Shown here piece after piece: positions 52,104-60,967 of a DNA stretch of 64,000 nt (its first letter is position 1; every line of letters begins with the position of its first letter). The stretch spans positions 1-64,000 of the IMG/VR virus record IMGVR_UViG_3300042691_023183. The stretch is one strand, 5' to 3'. Under the pieces are notes generated by a model that did no database searches, was not told the origin of the DNA, and worked only from the letters and a program-made list of their open reading frames with translations. A program made the position numbers and the translations under genes. This DNA is from a virus.

Positions 52104-52723
52104 GATATATAAACGTCGTTATCTTTAATTCTAGCGTCAAACATATAACCTTTTAGGGCCATATATTCACGATAAGAGTCTTCATTAAAAATGTTTTCCA
52201 ACATGATAACTTTGGGTTTGAGTAAACTAAGTCCGTTCATGACTTCTAACTCCCAACCTTCAGTATCAACTGAAAGAATATCGATTTGTTCGATATTCGC
52301 TTCTTTAATTATTGTATCCAAACGACGTTGTTTAACTTTAATTTGGGTTTTGTTTAATTTATTTACCCAACCTTTTGATATTGACTGATATGATTCTTTG
52401 ATCTTTAAAGAAGAAAAGGCATGATCGGTAACACTGCCACCTGTGATATGAACTATTGTAAAATCTACATCATCTTCGTCAGTCTCAGACGCGGCATATT
52501 CATATATTTCATTTCCAATATCACGGTGTTGTTTAGCAAATGTCGGATTTGGTTCTACAATAACAGTTCTCCATCCGTTTAATGTAAAGTGACGAGATAC
52601 AGATATAAACTCTGGAGTTGCACCGCCGACTTCAACCAATGTACCTTTGTAACCATAATCTGGAAAGTATTTTGATCTAAGAAATTGGTCTTCTTTATGT
52701 TCTGCAAAAAATGATTCGTTCAT
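52100..52723 (-). CDS. FkbM-family methyltransferase
   Basis: 207 residues. TLVEVGGATPEFISVSRHF is the SAM-binding loop, WRTVIVEPNPTF the second strand, and IDILSVDTEGWELEVMNGL the diagnostic FkbM D-x-EG-x-E motif. FkbM enzymes O-methylate sugars or polyketides. Embedded among transferases, it probably methylates the nascent glycan, which can cap chains. Confidence 0.8.
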   Translation of the reverse strand: MNESFFAEHKEDQFLRSKYFPDYGYKGTLVEVGGATPEFISVSRHFTLNGWRTVIVEPNPTFAKQHRDIGNEIYEYAASETDEDDVDFTIVHITGGSVTDHAFSSLKIKESYQSISKGWVNKLNKTQIKVKQRRLDTIIKEANIEQIDILSVDTEGWELEVMNGLSLLKPKVIMLENIFNEDSYREYMALKGYMFDARIKDNDVYIS

Positions 52724-53469
52724 ACAAGTATTTTTAGTACGGGTAAATGTTGTCCGTTCAACTGTATATATACATTAAACAATGACGGATTACGCTTACA
52801 AATATAAGCTAATGCAATTTGTTCGTTATTAATCATGTTTTGATCTAACATTTCTTCTTGTAAAAATTTCAATGTAAGATCTGATACTTGAGTTACGTAT
52901 TCATGATGGCCACCAAAGAAAGTTCCTACCAATACACAATCCGACATCCATTTATAGTTATCGTCAATGGGAATTCTGTTGGTATTATAATTACCTTGAA
53001 TCAAAAATTTTGGTGGAAGTTTGTCGGGATTTGGAAACGATTTTGGAAGATTCTCAAAAAAACGACTACACCCAGCGTCCATCCAAAAGAAATACTCTGA
53101 ATTGAATGGATTTTCTTTTATAGTACGTTTCAACCATTCAAATTTAGAGTATTGAATAATGTTATACATTGGCAATACACACTCAACTCTATTTGGATGT
53201 TTGATTTTTTGTAGATACTCAGGATTGTTCAATATACTCTGTATTGTCCCACATTTGTTATATAAAGGTATTTGATCGGGTGAAGTCACAATAACCTTAA
53301 TATTAGGTTTTTGTGGAATGTATGGAACCACACCCGATTCGGTGTATATAACATAGTTGCATGAAAGAGATAATGTTTCTGGAAGCCATTTAAGATAGTC
53401 TCTAAAAGGTCTACCGTCACCACGTTGTTCACGATTGATGTTATAAAGTGCCGTTACGATTGTTGTCAT
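52720..53469 (-). CDS. HtrL/YibB-WlaTC-like glycosyltransferase
   Basis: 249 residues. ITALYNINRE-type start (VTALYNINREQRGDGRPF), SEYFFWMDAGCSRFF and FGGHHEYVTQVSDL are the features of the HtrL_YibB/WlaTC family, putative glycosyltransferases of LPS and capsule loci. MDAG takes the place of a DxD motif. It overlaps the gene downstream by 4 bp and the one upstream by 29 bp. Confidence 0.72.
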   Translation of the reverse strand: MTTIVTALYNINREQRGDGRPFRDYLKWLPETLSLSCNYVIYTESGVVPYIPQKPNIKVIVTSPDQIPLYNKCGTIQSILNNPEYLQKIKHPNRVECVLPMYNIIQYSKFEWLKRTIKENPFNSEYFFWMDAGCSRFFENLPKSFPNPDKLPPKFLIQGNYNTNRIPIDDNYKWMSDCVLVGTFFGGHHEYVTQVSDLTLKFLQEEMLDQNMINNEQIALAYICKRNPSLFNVYIQLNGQHLPVLKILV

Positions 53470-54187
53470 AAAGATATTTAAATTGATGAACCAAAGGATG
53501 AGAGGTCTGTCTCCAATAATGGTTTCTGTGACATTCGATTATTTCCGGATTGTATATTTCATGTTCTCCTTGCAGTGCAAATAAAATAGGAAGTATTACA
53601 TCGTGTGCAAAAACAGCGTAAAATGTTTTTGTTATACGTGGTAAAAAAGTAGGATCTTGTTCGGTCACATACTTATATGATTTTAAAAAGGTTTCACAAT
53701 GGATTATTGCCGGGGTTGCTCCCCAACAGTTAATATCAATCGCACCGGGAGTTTGTGCAAGTATAGTTCTTAGTGCCGAAGGCAATCCCCAGTTAATTCT
53801 GGATCCCAATAATTTGGCACCTTCTGGCAAAGACAATGGACCACGAACAAGAGTATCAGGATCCATCAACAATAAATAATCAGATTGACAGAATTCTATT
53901 GCTTGTTTGACGCGGTTTAAAAATGAACGTGTTGCGAATAATATTTTTTCTTGAAAGTATGGTTCTACAAAGTTTTGATCGTTTACTTGTTTGATTATAT
54001 ACATTGTATCTTCTACATGGTTTATTTTAATATTGTTTAAAGATAACAACGAATCAAAATTGGTATTTGAACTTTCTGTGGTTAGATAAATTTTGGAATA
54101 TGGATATATTTTTCTGAACATTGGTAATGAAAATTCCAATGCTCGTACTTCGTTGTAACACGTAACTAATACACCCAACGTACTCAT
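53441..54187 (-). CDS. Glycosyltransferase, GT-A fold
   Basis: 248 residues. LGVLVTCYNEVRALEFSLPMF opens like GT2 enzymes, DYLLLMDPDTLVRGPL gives a DPD metal motif near residue 108, and INCWGATPAIIHCETF is the likely acceptor loop. AVFAHDVILPILFALQG contains the catalytic-side HD. Linkage and donor unknown. Confidence 0.6.
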   Translation of the reverse strand: MSTLGVLVTCYNEVRALEFSLPMFRKIYPYSKIYLTTESSNTNFDSLLSLNNIKINHVEDTMYIIKQVNDQNFVEPYFQEKILFATRSFLNRVKQAIEFCQSDYLLLMDPDTLVRGPLSLPEGAKLLGSRINWGLPSALRTILAQTPGAIDINCWGATPAIIHCETFLKSYKYVTEQDPTFLPRITKTFYAVFAHDVILPILFALQGEHEIYNPEIIECHRNHYWRQTSHPLVHQFKYLYDNNRNGTL

Positions 54188-55122
54188 TTTATAACATTAT
54201 TAATATTGTCTTCAAAAACTTTAATGAAGTTTTCATGAGACCACTCATTATAGTATTTTTCCAACGGACCAAAACCGTTATTTATGATTTCTTTTAACGA
54301 ATTATCTTCTGCACAAATAGATGGTTGAGTATTCCAAATGTGTGAAAACATATTACTACGACAAATTGCAATCGGACGTTTGACTGATAAAGCGTAATCT
54401 ATAGATGATGATATTCCGTTATAACTGGTGTATTTTTGGTAGAAGAAGATATTAAGGTCATTGCCAGCAAGAAATGTTAATAATTCATCGTCACTTATAA
54501 AGTTTGTAGTAATCTTCAACGTTATGTTAGGATTGTTGATAATACGATTTGCCACAAATTTGATTGTTTCAATATCTCTTGTATTTTCACAAAAATGAGA
54601 ATGTGTTAGATGTAATCGTAGTTCGATAGGAAACGTTGTCCTATAAAAGTTATCTCTAACACATGCGCATAACGTTTCATATTGTTTGGATGCAAAGCCA
54701 AATCCAAAAGATCCAATTTTAAGTACGTTTGGATTCAAATTAAGGTTGTTGGTGTATTCAAACAAGGGTCTCAACAGACGATAGTTATTTTCATTTGGTT
54801 GATAATTGGGGTCTTGGTGTAAGTAAAAATCAAAGAATGTCGAATATGCAACATTATGAACTATCGTTCCTTGTTTGATGCCTAATTGACGTAGTTCATC
54901 TACATACATTTTATCAACCCAAGGCATCGTACCCGTAAGATGATTGTATACAATAACTTGAGGTTTATGAGTGTCAACTTCTTTTTGAAATTCTTCACGA
55001 TTGTCCATTTCCAAATAATGAACAACTAAGTTATTTGATTTGGAAATAATAGACGATACGCGTTTACCATATTGGTATACGCCGCAGTTTTGTATTTTAT
55101 GGTTAACCAAGAATATTTTCAT
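54184..55122 (-). CDS. GT-B type glycosyltransferase-like protein
   Basis: 312 residues. Rossmann-like halves are suggested by FLVNHKIQNCGVYQYGKRV at the start and NVLKIGSFGFGFASKQYETL at the donor-domain start; SYNGISSSIDYALSVKRPIA is the nucleotide-sugar loop of many GT4 relatives, with Ser-Ser in place of the usual Glu. The lost glutamate could mean altered donor or weakened activity. Coupled at both ends by 4-bp overlaps. Confidence 0.55.
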   Translation of the reverse strand: MKIFLVNHKIQNCGVYQYGKRVSSIISKSNNLVVHYLEMDNREEFQKEVDTHKPQVIVYNHLTGTMPWVDKMYVDELRQLGIKQGTIVHNVAYSTFFDFYLHQDPNYQPNENNYRLLRPLFEYTNNLNLNPNVLKIGSFGFGFASKQYETLCACVRDNFYRTTFPIELRLHLTHSHFCENTRDIETIKFVANRIINNPNITLKITTNFISDDELLTFLAGNDLNIFFYQKYTSYNGISSSIDYALSVKRPIAICRSNMFSHIWNTQPSICAEDNSLKEIINNGFGPLEKYYNEWSHENFIKVFEDNINNVIK

Positions 55123-55724
55123 ATTTGAGAAATCAAATCTTCCGGAAATATTTGATCAAATTTATAGTTGTTTACATTTAAAGTAGGATGTATCCACCAA
55201 TCTTCAAATCCATTATTATTCAAATGATTTAACGTGCTTAACGACCTAAAATGACGATCTGGTACACGAACGTTTGATCCTAATAGGTGATATCCAAGAT
55301 TATTCAAAAAATCACGTTGTTGATTTCTATATTTGTCACCATAAATGTATCCGTCATGTTCAATGGTGATAACGCCGAATTTATATATGTCATGTGGCAA
55401 TAGTTTTAAAGCATCAATACTAAGTTCATCTATATCCACCGATAGATAATCTATCCATTTTGGAGAATTTTGGTGTTCAAATAAATCTTTATAATTGATG
55501 GTTAATGCATTTTGATTTATAAAAGTACACGATCTACTATGATAACTGTCCGCATAACCTTTTTCGATTTCTATGCATATACCTTTCCATCCAAGTGATT
55601 CAAAGAAGTATGTGTTGTTAGAATTAATTGCACCACAACTTCCGATGTCTACGAAATAACCATTACGTTTTCCGTTAAGAATTTTGTGTACAAACTGATC
55701 TTGAAAAGCGTCTGATTTAAACAT
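55119..55724 (-). CDS. FkbM-family methyltransferase
   Basis: 201 residues. GYFVDIGSCGAINSNNTYFFE, WKGICIEIEKGY and DYLSVDIDELSIDAL mark the FkbM SAM domain; the D-x-E motif appears as DIDELSI rather than DTEGWE. The frequent EHDGY motif at the end of the core (ITIEHDGYIYGDKY) is present. The second FkbM enzyme of this operon, unlike the one at 52100 in detail, so probably a different sugar position. Confidence 0.75.
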   Translation of the reverse strand: MFKSDAFQDQFVHKILNGKRNGYFVDIGSCGAINSNNTYFFESLGWKGICIEIEKGYADSYHSRSCTFINQNALTINYKDLFEHQNSPKWIDYLSVDIDELSIDALKLLPHDIYKFGVITIEHDGYIYGDKYRNQQRDFLNNLGYHLLGSNVRVPDRHFRSLSTLNHLNNNGFEDWWIHPTLNVNNYKFDQIFPEDLISQI

Positions 55725-55727
55725 AAA

Positions 55728-56690
55728 TTATAAAATTGAAAATAAACTGTTGATTCTGTTTATATAGGTATGATTTTCTTTTACATACAACATTGATTTT
55801 TTTATGAAATCATAGTCTGTTCGATGTTGCATACCGATGTTAAATAATTCCACGGGATTTGAGTGATACAAACAATGTCCTTCCATTTCGTTGTATATCT
55901 CTTGAGAGTTTGTTAAACCCAAATGACCATAGCTAACATTTTTGAATATTCTGCACGTAACAATGCCGGTTCTAGCATGTTCTGATCCACGAATATCAAT
56001 TCCCAGTATTGATTTTTGTACCAATTCTTTCACTTTATCATCTGATATTGGATTTCTCCATGGATCATTATGATAAAAGGTAATATTATTACGTTTACAT
56101 TCCTGTATAAATGGAAGCCAATTGCTCATGTTTTCACATATACCAGAGTTGGAAAGACTTCCACAAAAATAAATGGAGTTTTCTCGTTGACGATAAACAT
56201 CATTTAAATCAAATTCTTCTGGTAATAGGTTAGTTGCCCAACTCAAGTAGAACTTATCAAAATCGTCAATGGTATAGTCTACATAATTGTTTTTGATATG
56301 TACTTTTTGATTGGTTTTAGGAACATAATAACAAGATGGTCCTATTTTTTGAGTGGTAGTTTTATCTACTGAATAATCGTGTATATGGTCCTTATGATTT
56401 TTAGCGGCACATCGAACATCAATATATCGTTTAACTCCAGCGTTCAAATACTTTTTGGGTGACGGACAATACATCACAAAATACGTACTGCTAGAATTCA
56501 ACGGAATGTTGTTGTCTGCAAATCCTTCTGTTATAAAAACACAATTGGAGTAATCAAAATCTTTGGGATAGTCTTTGTCATGAAACCAATAAACTTCATG
56601 TCCCATGTGAGATGCTGCCTTATAATAAGATGAATGAACATACGAATGTGTATGCGAATACAAAGGATGACCCCATATAACTATTTTCAT
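55728..56690 (-). CDS. Glycosyltransferase-like protein (GT-B, single-copy type)
   Basis: 320 residues. MKIVIWGHPLYSHTHSYVHSSYY begins a Rossmann-like half; IYFCGSLSNSGICENMSNW begins the second half, and LGIDIRGSEHARTGIVTCRIFKNVSYGHLGLTNS contains an acceptor/donor loop with a conserved RIFKNVSYG stretch like spore-coat CgeB/GT4 relatives. Context strongly supports a glycan role; exact family unclear. Confidence 0.5.
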   Translation of the reverse strand: MKIVIWGHPLYSHTHSYVHSSYYKAASHMGHEVYWFHDKDYPKDFDYSNCVFITEGFADNNIPLNSSSTYFVMYCPSPKKYLNAGVKRYIDVRCAAKNHKDHIHDYSVDKTTTQKIGPSCYYVPKTNQKVHIKNNYVDYTIDDFDKFYLSWATNLLPEEFDLNDVYRQRENSIYFCGSLSNSGICENMSNWLPFIQECKRNNITFYHNDPWRNPISDDKVKELVQKSILGIDIRGSEHARTGIVTCRIFKNVSYGHLGLTNSQEIYNEMEGHCLYHSNPVELFNIGMQHRTDYDFIKKSMLYVKENHTYINRINSLFSIL

Positions 56691-57397
56691 GAAGGTGACG
56701 CTCCTTTGAATCGTGGATATTCTTCCATGTTTTTATCTTTATGAATCATCAATTTGTTAACTGGCAAATTCCAATGTTCTGGGTATGCCATACTCGGACT
56801 TAAAATAGCAGCTTCTTTTCGATGGTCTACGATAAACTTGTTAAGATGTGATTCATCATGCCAAACAGCAATAATATTGTTTTTAAGGTCAGTGTCGATG
56901 TTGTTTTTCATCACGTTAACCATATATTCTATGTGATTGCCTTTCGCTCCCCATACACATCCTTGAACATAAACACAACGGTGTCGTTCTGGAATATATG
57001 CGGTGGAATTTGGATTTGTTTCTATTGGCCAGAAGTTTAAGTTAGAGACAACTGACGGATGACAAACTGCATAATATTTTTTATTGTTAATATCAAATGT
57101 GAGAAGTGTATCTACAAATTCCATGTCGCTATCAATATAGAACACGTAATCGTAATCGGATAGTTCTTTGATACACGATGAAATGAATTCAAAACGTTTC
57201 AAAGTAATATATGGCCAAGGTTGGTGTTCTATCTTATACCATTTGACCGATTCATCAAACCACTCTAACTTTTCGTCCGTGAAAAAGTAAAAATCCTTTT
57301 GCGCACTTGGTATGAAATGTTTCTTAACCGAAGTCCACAAAGGATGTAAAAATGATTTATATTTGTTGGTCGCTAACGTAATAACGGCAATTTTCAT
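56687..57397 (-). CDS. GT6-family glycosyltransferase (ABO/alpha-1,3-Gal type)
   Basis: 236 residues. DFYFFTDEKLEW, WPYITLKRFEFIS, DYVFYIDSDMEFVD (metal motif at 89-91), YVQGCVWGAKGNHIEYM and VWHDESHLNKFI (179-186) with ILSPSMAYPEHW are the full series of GT6 motifs known from animal blood-group and alpha-1,3-galactosyl transferases and from a few bacteria and phages. The enzymes add alpha-Gal or alpha-GalNAc to galactose, often next to alpha-1,2-fucose. The GT11 fucosyltransferase two genes upstream makes this pairing suggestive. Confidence 0.88.
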   Translation of the reverse strand: MKIAVITLATNKYKSFLHPLWTSVKKHFIPSAQKDFYFFTDEKLEWFDESVKWYKIEHQPWPYITLKRFEFISSCIKELSDYDYVFYIDSDMEFVDTLLTFDINNKKYYAVCHPSVVSNLNFWPIETNPNSTAYIPERHRCVYVQGCVWGAKGNHIEYMVNVMKNNIDTDLKNNIIAVWHDESHLNKFIVDHRKEAAILSPSMAYPEHWNLPVNKLMIHKDKNMEEYPRFKGASPS

Positions 57398-57400
57398 AAC

Positions 57401-58231
57401 TTAATAATTCTTCAAATACTCAACGTCTTTGTAATAGGTATTTAACTGATCTTGATTCATATCACCCAATTTTTTATATAAATCATTGTTCGACTTGAAA
57501 TAAGGATTTTTATCGCTAGAGTCTGATCCACGACTATGTTCTATGTGATATACAAATCCTTTATCAAGGTGTGTAACGGTGGTATTGAATTTTTTGAACC
57601 GTTCGTATCTTTCACGATCTTCTGGACCATACGATATAAAGTTTTCATTTTCCCACCCGTATTTTTTATATGATGATGTTTTGAAAAATTGACAATGACC
57701 ATATTCCGCAACACAATCTGAATAGTCTTGAGAGGTGAGTTCTACCACGGACGCTTGGTTTAACAACTTTTCTCTTCCAGACGTACCAATCTTCTTTTGA
57801 AATTTTCCCATAGCAAATGGATATACCAAGTCATGATTTTGACGAGTAATCTTTTTGTATGCCATTAGGTAAGATTCGATTGGGAGAATCACGTCAGCGT
57901 CATAATTTACTGTAACTGTGGTGTCTGATAATGCCAACATACGGTTTAAATATCGTGTTCTATGAAACGATTCATCTGGTATGTTTTGATGTATATAAGT
58001 CACATCGTCTTTGATTAAAGATGACACGATTGGTTCTTTAGAACACTCATAAACAATAATGTTAGTCTCAAAATTACGACGTAGATAGTCGTATATTATG
58101 CTAAAGTTTTTCTTTCTGTCGTCACTTTCAATGCAAACAGGTATGATAAACGTACACTCTTGTAATGGAATCAAACCATCTGTGATGGTTTTTGCTTTTT
58201 GTATTGTTTGAATTTCTTTAGGAATTTTCAT
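57401..58231 (-). CDS. Glycosyltransferase, GT2/galactosyltransferase type
   Basis: 276 residues from ATG 58231, which overlaps the upstream stop (ATGA); a TTG 12 bases earlier is less likely. TFIIPVCIESDDRKKNF starts the GT-A fold, TVNYDADVILPIE gives the DAD metal motif, and WENENFISYGPEDRERYERF with VYHIEHSRG form the acceptor-side GPED and HxxH elements seen in beta-1,4-galactosyltransferase-like GT2/GT7-C proteins. Donor unknown. Confidence 0.72.
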   Translation of the reverse strand: MKIPKEIQTIQKAKTITDGLIPLQECTFIIPVCIESDDRKKNFSIIYDYLRRNFETNIIVYECSKEPIVSSLIKDDVTYIHQNIPDESFHRTRYLNRMLALSDTTVTVNYDADVILPIESYLMAYKKITRQNHDLVYPFAMGKFQKKIGTSGREKLLNQASVVELTSQDYSDCVAEYGHCQFFKTSSYKKYGWENENFISYGPEDRERYERFKKFNTTVTHLDKGFVYHIEHSRGSDSSDKNPYFKSNNDLYKKLGDMNQDQLNTYYKDVEYLKNY

Positions 58232-59040
58232 ATTACAATCCAACTTGGTACATATAAATCTTTAGTGTTTAAAGTTACATCTGGACCGAACCAACGTGAA
58301 GGTGCAATAACTTTTTTATTTGGATTGGCGTTCAACCACGCCCCCCACCAACTAAATGTACTGTTGGCAATAATGTTATGACTACACTGGGTCATAATGC
58401 ACATATCAACAAATTGGTTACAAGACTCGGATACGAAAAAGTTATCATTTCCGGTAAAGGTTGATTTTGCCCATTCGATATCATCTGACACCACTATAAA
58501 ATTATATGATTTATCGGTAAAATGACTTAACGCATTGCTATAATATGTTAAATCACATGTACCGTGATGTGATAAATGTACATAATCACCTCTACGTACA
58601 TGAATAGAAACAGTTTCGTATGATTGTTTATCTTTTAAATACTCTTTTACTGTATTAACTATATCATGTCTAAATGTAAATTCGGATCTAACTGTTGATT
58701 CTATATGTTTAAAATATTTTTCAGTTTGAAAGTAACCATGTAAATGTACATCATCACCAACGTTAAAAAGTTCTTGGTTAAAATGAAAATGGTTTCCTTC
58801 ATGAACCATTCTATATTTTTCATTACATTGTAAAGCAGATAGATGAAATGCTTTTGGTAGTACAAAAGTTTGTTTGTTAACAATCTCATTGTCAGTAAAA
58901 TCGTACCAAGGAATTTTATTTCCGATAGAATAGTCAATTCCATATAAACAGTTTTGTTTATCTGCAATACCCATCAATGATGCATATTGAAACATTTGAT
59001 TTCCAAATCTTCCATTTAGTCCAATTGTAATGGTAATCAT
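58228..59040 (-). CDS. Alpha-1,2-fucosyltransferase-like (GT11)
   Basis: 270 residues from ATG 59040, which overlaps the upstream gene's stop (ATGA). ITIGLNGRFGNQMFQYASLMG and the signature HVRRGDYVHL (147-156), then FIVVSDDIEWAK and NSTFSWWGAWLN are diagnostic GT11 motifs. It transfers fucose (or a similar 6-deoxyhexose) from GDP to galactose. No GDP-fucose synthesis gene is in the window, so the donor would come from the host or from elsewhere in the phage genome. Confidence 0.9.
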   Translation of the reverse strand: MITITIGLNGRFGNQMFQYASLMGIADKQNCLYGIDYSIGNKIPWYDFTDNEIVNKQTFVLPKAFHLSALQCNEKYRMVHEGNHFHFNQELFNVGDDVHLHGYFQTEKYFKHIESTVRSEFTFRHDIVNTVKEYLKDKQSYETVSIHVRRGDYVHLSHHGTCDLTYYSNALSHFTDKSYNFIVVSDDIEWAKSTFTGNDNFFVSESCNQFVDMCIMTQCSHNIIANSTFSWWGAWLNANPNKKVIAPSRWFGPDVTLNTKDLYVPSWIVI

Positions 59041-59753
59041 TTTGATAGATAATTTAGTTGTTCTAGTTTTAGTTCCATGCTGGTACATCTATCGGTATTG
59101 ATTGTACAATTTGCATGATAAAGTATTATTTTCGACGTGTCTATTGTATCTAAATTTGATAGTTGATGTGTACATTTATAACATCCATGGTTATTTGAAC
59201 ATACGTTACATTGTATCGTGTCATCTCTATACGATAAAGACGTATATTGAAGATATCTAAAATCAAATATACCAATTTCTATTGAAGGAATGGTATTCGA
59301 AAAGTAATTAATAACGTCCATATCATGAACATCATTATGTTTACAACTAGTTAATAATTTTTCAAAAAAGTCCACCATCGTATCGTTACATTCTATTTTA
59401 CAAAATGCTGGATTTACAAATGTATCTGATGGATCTTCATCTTCTTTTAAAACAGTAAACATTTTATCATATGATGTTAAATCAATTGGAGAAAAGAATT
59501 TAATGTCAACATCTGTCCATATAATTTTTCGTCCCAGATTTTCTTTGGTTGTTTGTAGCATCAATCTTGTTTTATTATGTAAACAGTCGATGTATCCATC
59601 CGTATTATAATCACCATTTCCATCAACAGTAGTTTCAAATATACGAAGATCGTAGTTATTTTCATTAAACTTTATAAATGATGGATAAAAGTGTTTGTTA
59701 AATATTTCATCCATTTGAGGAGAGTATAAACAATATACCGGAGTTTTTTCCAT
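59037..59753 (-). CDS. Glycosyltransferase, GT-A type with Cys cluster
   Basis: 238 residues from ATG 59753; a GTG at 59759 would give the usual 4-bp overlap and may be the true start. VYCLYSPQMDEIFNKHFYPSF and GRKIIWTDVDIKFFSP (DVD metal motif) resemble nucleotide-diphospho-sugar transferases. An unusual CNVCSNNHGCYKC cluster near residue 190 could bind zinc. The final ILYHANCTIN supplies a late His. Donor unknown. Confidence 0.6.
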   Translation of the reverse strand: MEKTPVYCLYSPQMDEIFNKHFYPSFIKFNENNYDLRIFETTVDGNGDYNTDGYIDCLHNKTRLMLQTTKENLGRKIIWTDVDIKFFSPIDLTSYDKMFTVLKEDEDPSDTFVNPAFCKIECNDTMVDFFEKLLTSCKHNDVHDMDVINYFSNTIPSIEIGIFDFRYLQYTSLSYRDDTIQCNVCSNNHGCYKCTHQLSNLDTIDTSKIILYHANCTINTDRCTSMELKLEQLNYLSK

Positions 59754-59755
59754 AA

Positions 59756-60964
59756 TCACTTTCTAATATTATCTTCTAATGAGAATTCGTTCATGTATCT
59801 ACTATTATCTTTACGTTGTTTTTCAATCGTCTTTGTATGATACAATGATAATTCTTCCATTGCAGGAATACGTGTAAACTCTTTGAATCCTACGATGGTT
59901 TCATGCAATTTACGTTCCCATTTAATATGAGGTTGATTTTTGTATATGCGGGACTGATAGTCAGGCCACATGATATATCCCTTTTCATTGACTCTCCACC
60001 CATAATTTTTGATGTCTTCTGAGGTTACACCAATAAAGTTATTGACTCTTGGTACCCAAAACATTTCACAACTAAGGTTTGATTCGATGAGGTCTCTAAG
60101 ATTTTCAAGAAGAATCTCGTTGGGAAGTTCATCTGCGTCAATTTGAAATATGTATTTGCCACTACACTGTGAAGTTCCAAAGTTCTTATGAGAACCATAG
60201 TCTTTATTTAGGTGATGTTTGGAAATTTTGATTCCATTAACCAATTCGTGGTCTTTCAATACATTGAGTGTAACTTCGTCATCTGAATAATCATCTAACA
60301 CAACGATTTCATTACCGGTAATGTATTTTGACAAGAGAGTCAATAAACTACGCAGTTGTTCACCTTCATTGTGACATGTTACAAGAAATGACACAAATGG
60401 AGTTGACTGTTTAGTAAACACCGCATATCCAGACGGTTCTGTAACGTAGTCTGGATAATAGATGTCATATTTACCATTGAATACATTGTAAATATCATTC
60501 TTGACGTAATTTAAGTCCAAGTTTTGATCTTCATATGAATCATAGTTAAACTTCGAATTACCTTTACCGTCTGGGATATAAAAATCATGAATAATGATAG
60601 GACATTCAAATCCATACTTTTTGATGATTTTGAGTTCATCCAACAACGGCCAATACTTTTCCCAATGGGCGTCCAAGAAAAAGATTACATCCTCTCGTCC
60701 TTGAAACTTCTGACATATTGTTTCCAAAAATGTAATAGATGACTCATTTGTCACCGTAACGTTTTTAGCATGTTGTAAGTTGTTTTTAGCCAACTCATAC
60801 GTTGCAGGTACGATTTCACATGAATATAGTTCCTGAAAATGAGGAGATAAAATTCCCATAGAATCTCCATCATTGGTTCCAGTTTCAATAAAAACGTTGG
60901 ATTTAAATTTCTCTTTTAATTTCAACGTATGTTCTAACAAATATCTGTCTCTATATGCTCCCAT
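59756..60964 (-). CDS. Bifunctional methyltransferase-like / GT2 glycosyltransferase fusion
   Basis: 402 residues. Residues 1-~185 form a SAM-type Rossmann domain: NVFIETGTNDGDSMGIL, LYSCEIVPATYELAK and VIFFLDAHWEKYWPLL, like CmcI/class-I sugar methyltransferases. Residues ~188-402 are a GT2 domain: FVSFLVTCHNEGEQLRSLL, IVVLDDYSDD, YIFQIDADELP (DAD metal motif) and KWERKLHETIVGF. The two domains presumably modify and extend the same glycan. Both parts look intact. Confidence 0.75.
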   Translation of the reverse strand: MGAYRDRYLLEHTLKLKEKFKSNVFIETGTNDGDSMGILSPHFQELYSCEIVPATYELAKNNLQHAKNVTVTNESSITFLETICQKFQGREDVIFFLDAHWEKYWPLLDELKIIKKYGFECPIIIHDFYIPDGKGNSKFNYDSYEDQNLDLNYVKNDIYNVFNGKYDIYYPDYVTEPSGYAVFTKQSTPFVSFLVTCHNEGEQLRSLLTLLSKYITGNEIVVLDDYSDDEVTLNVLKDHELVNGIKISKHHLNKDYGSHKNFGTSQCSGKYIFQIDADELPNEILLENLRDLIESNLSCEMFWVPRVNNFIGVTSEDIKNYGWRVNEKGYIMWPDYQSRIYKNQPHIKWERKLHETIVGFKEFTRIPAMEELSLYHTKTIEKQRKDNSRYMNEFSLEDNIRK

Positions 60965-60967
60965 ATG

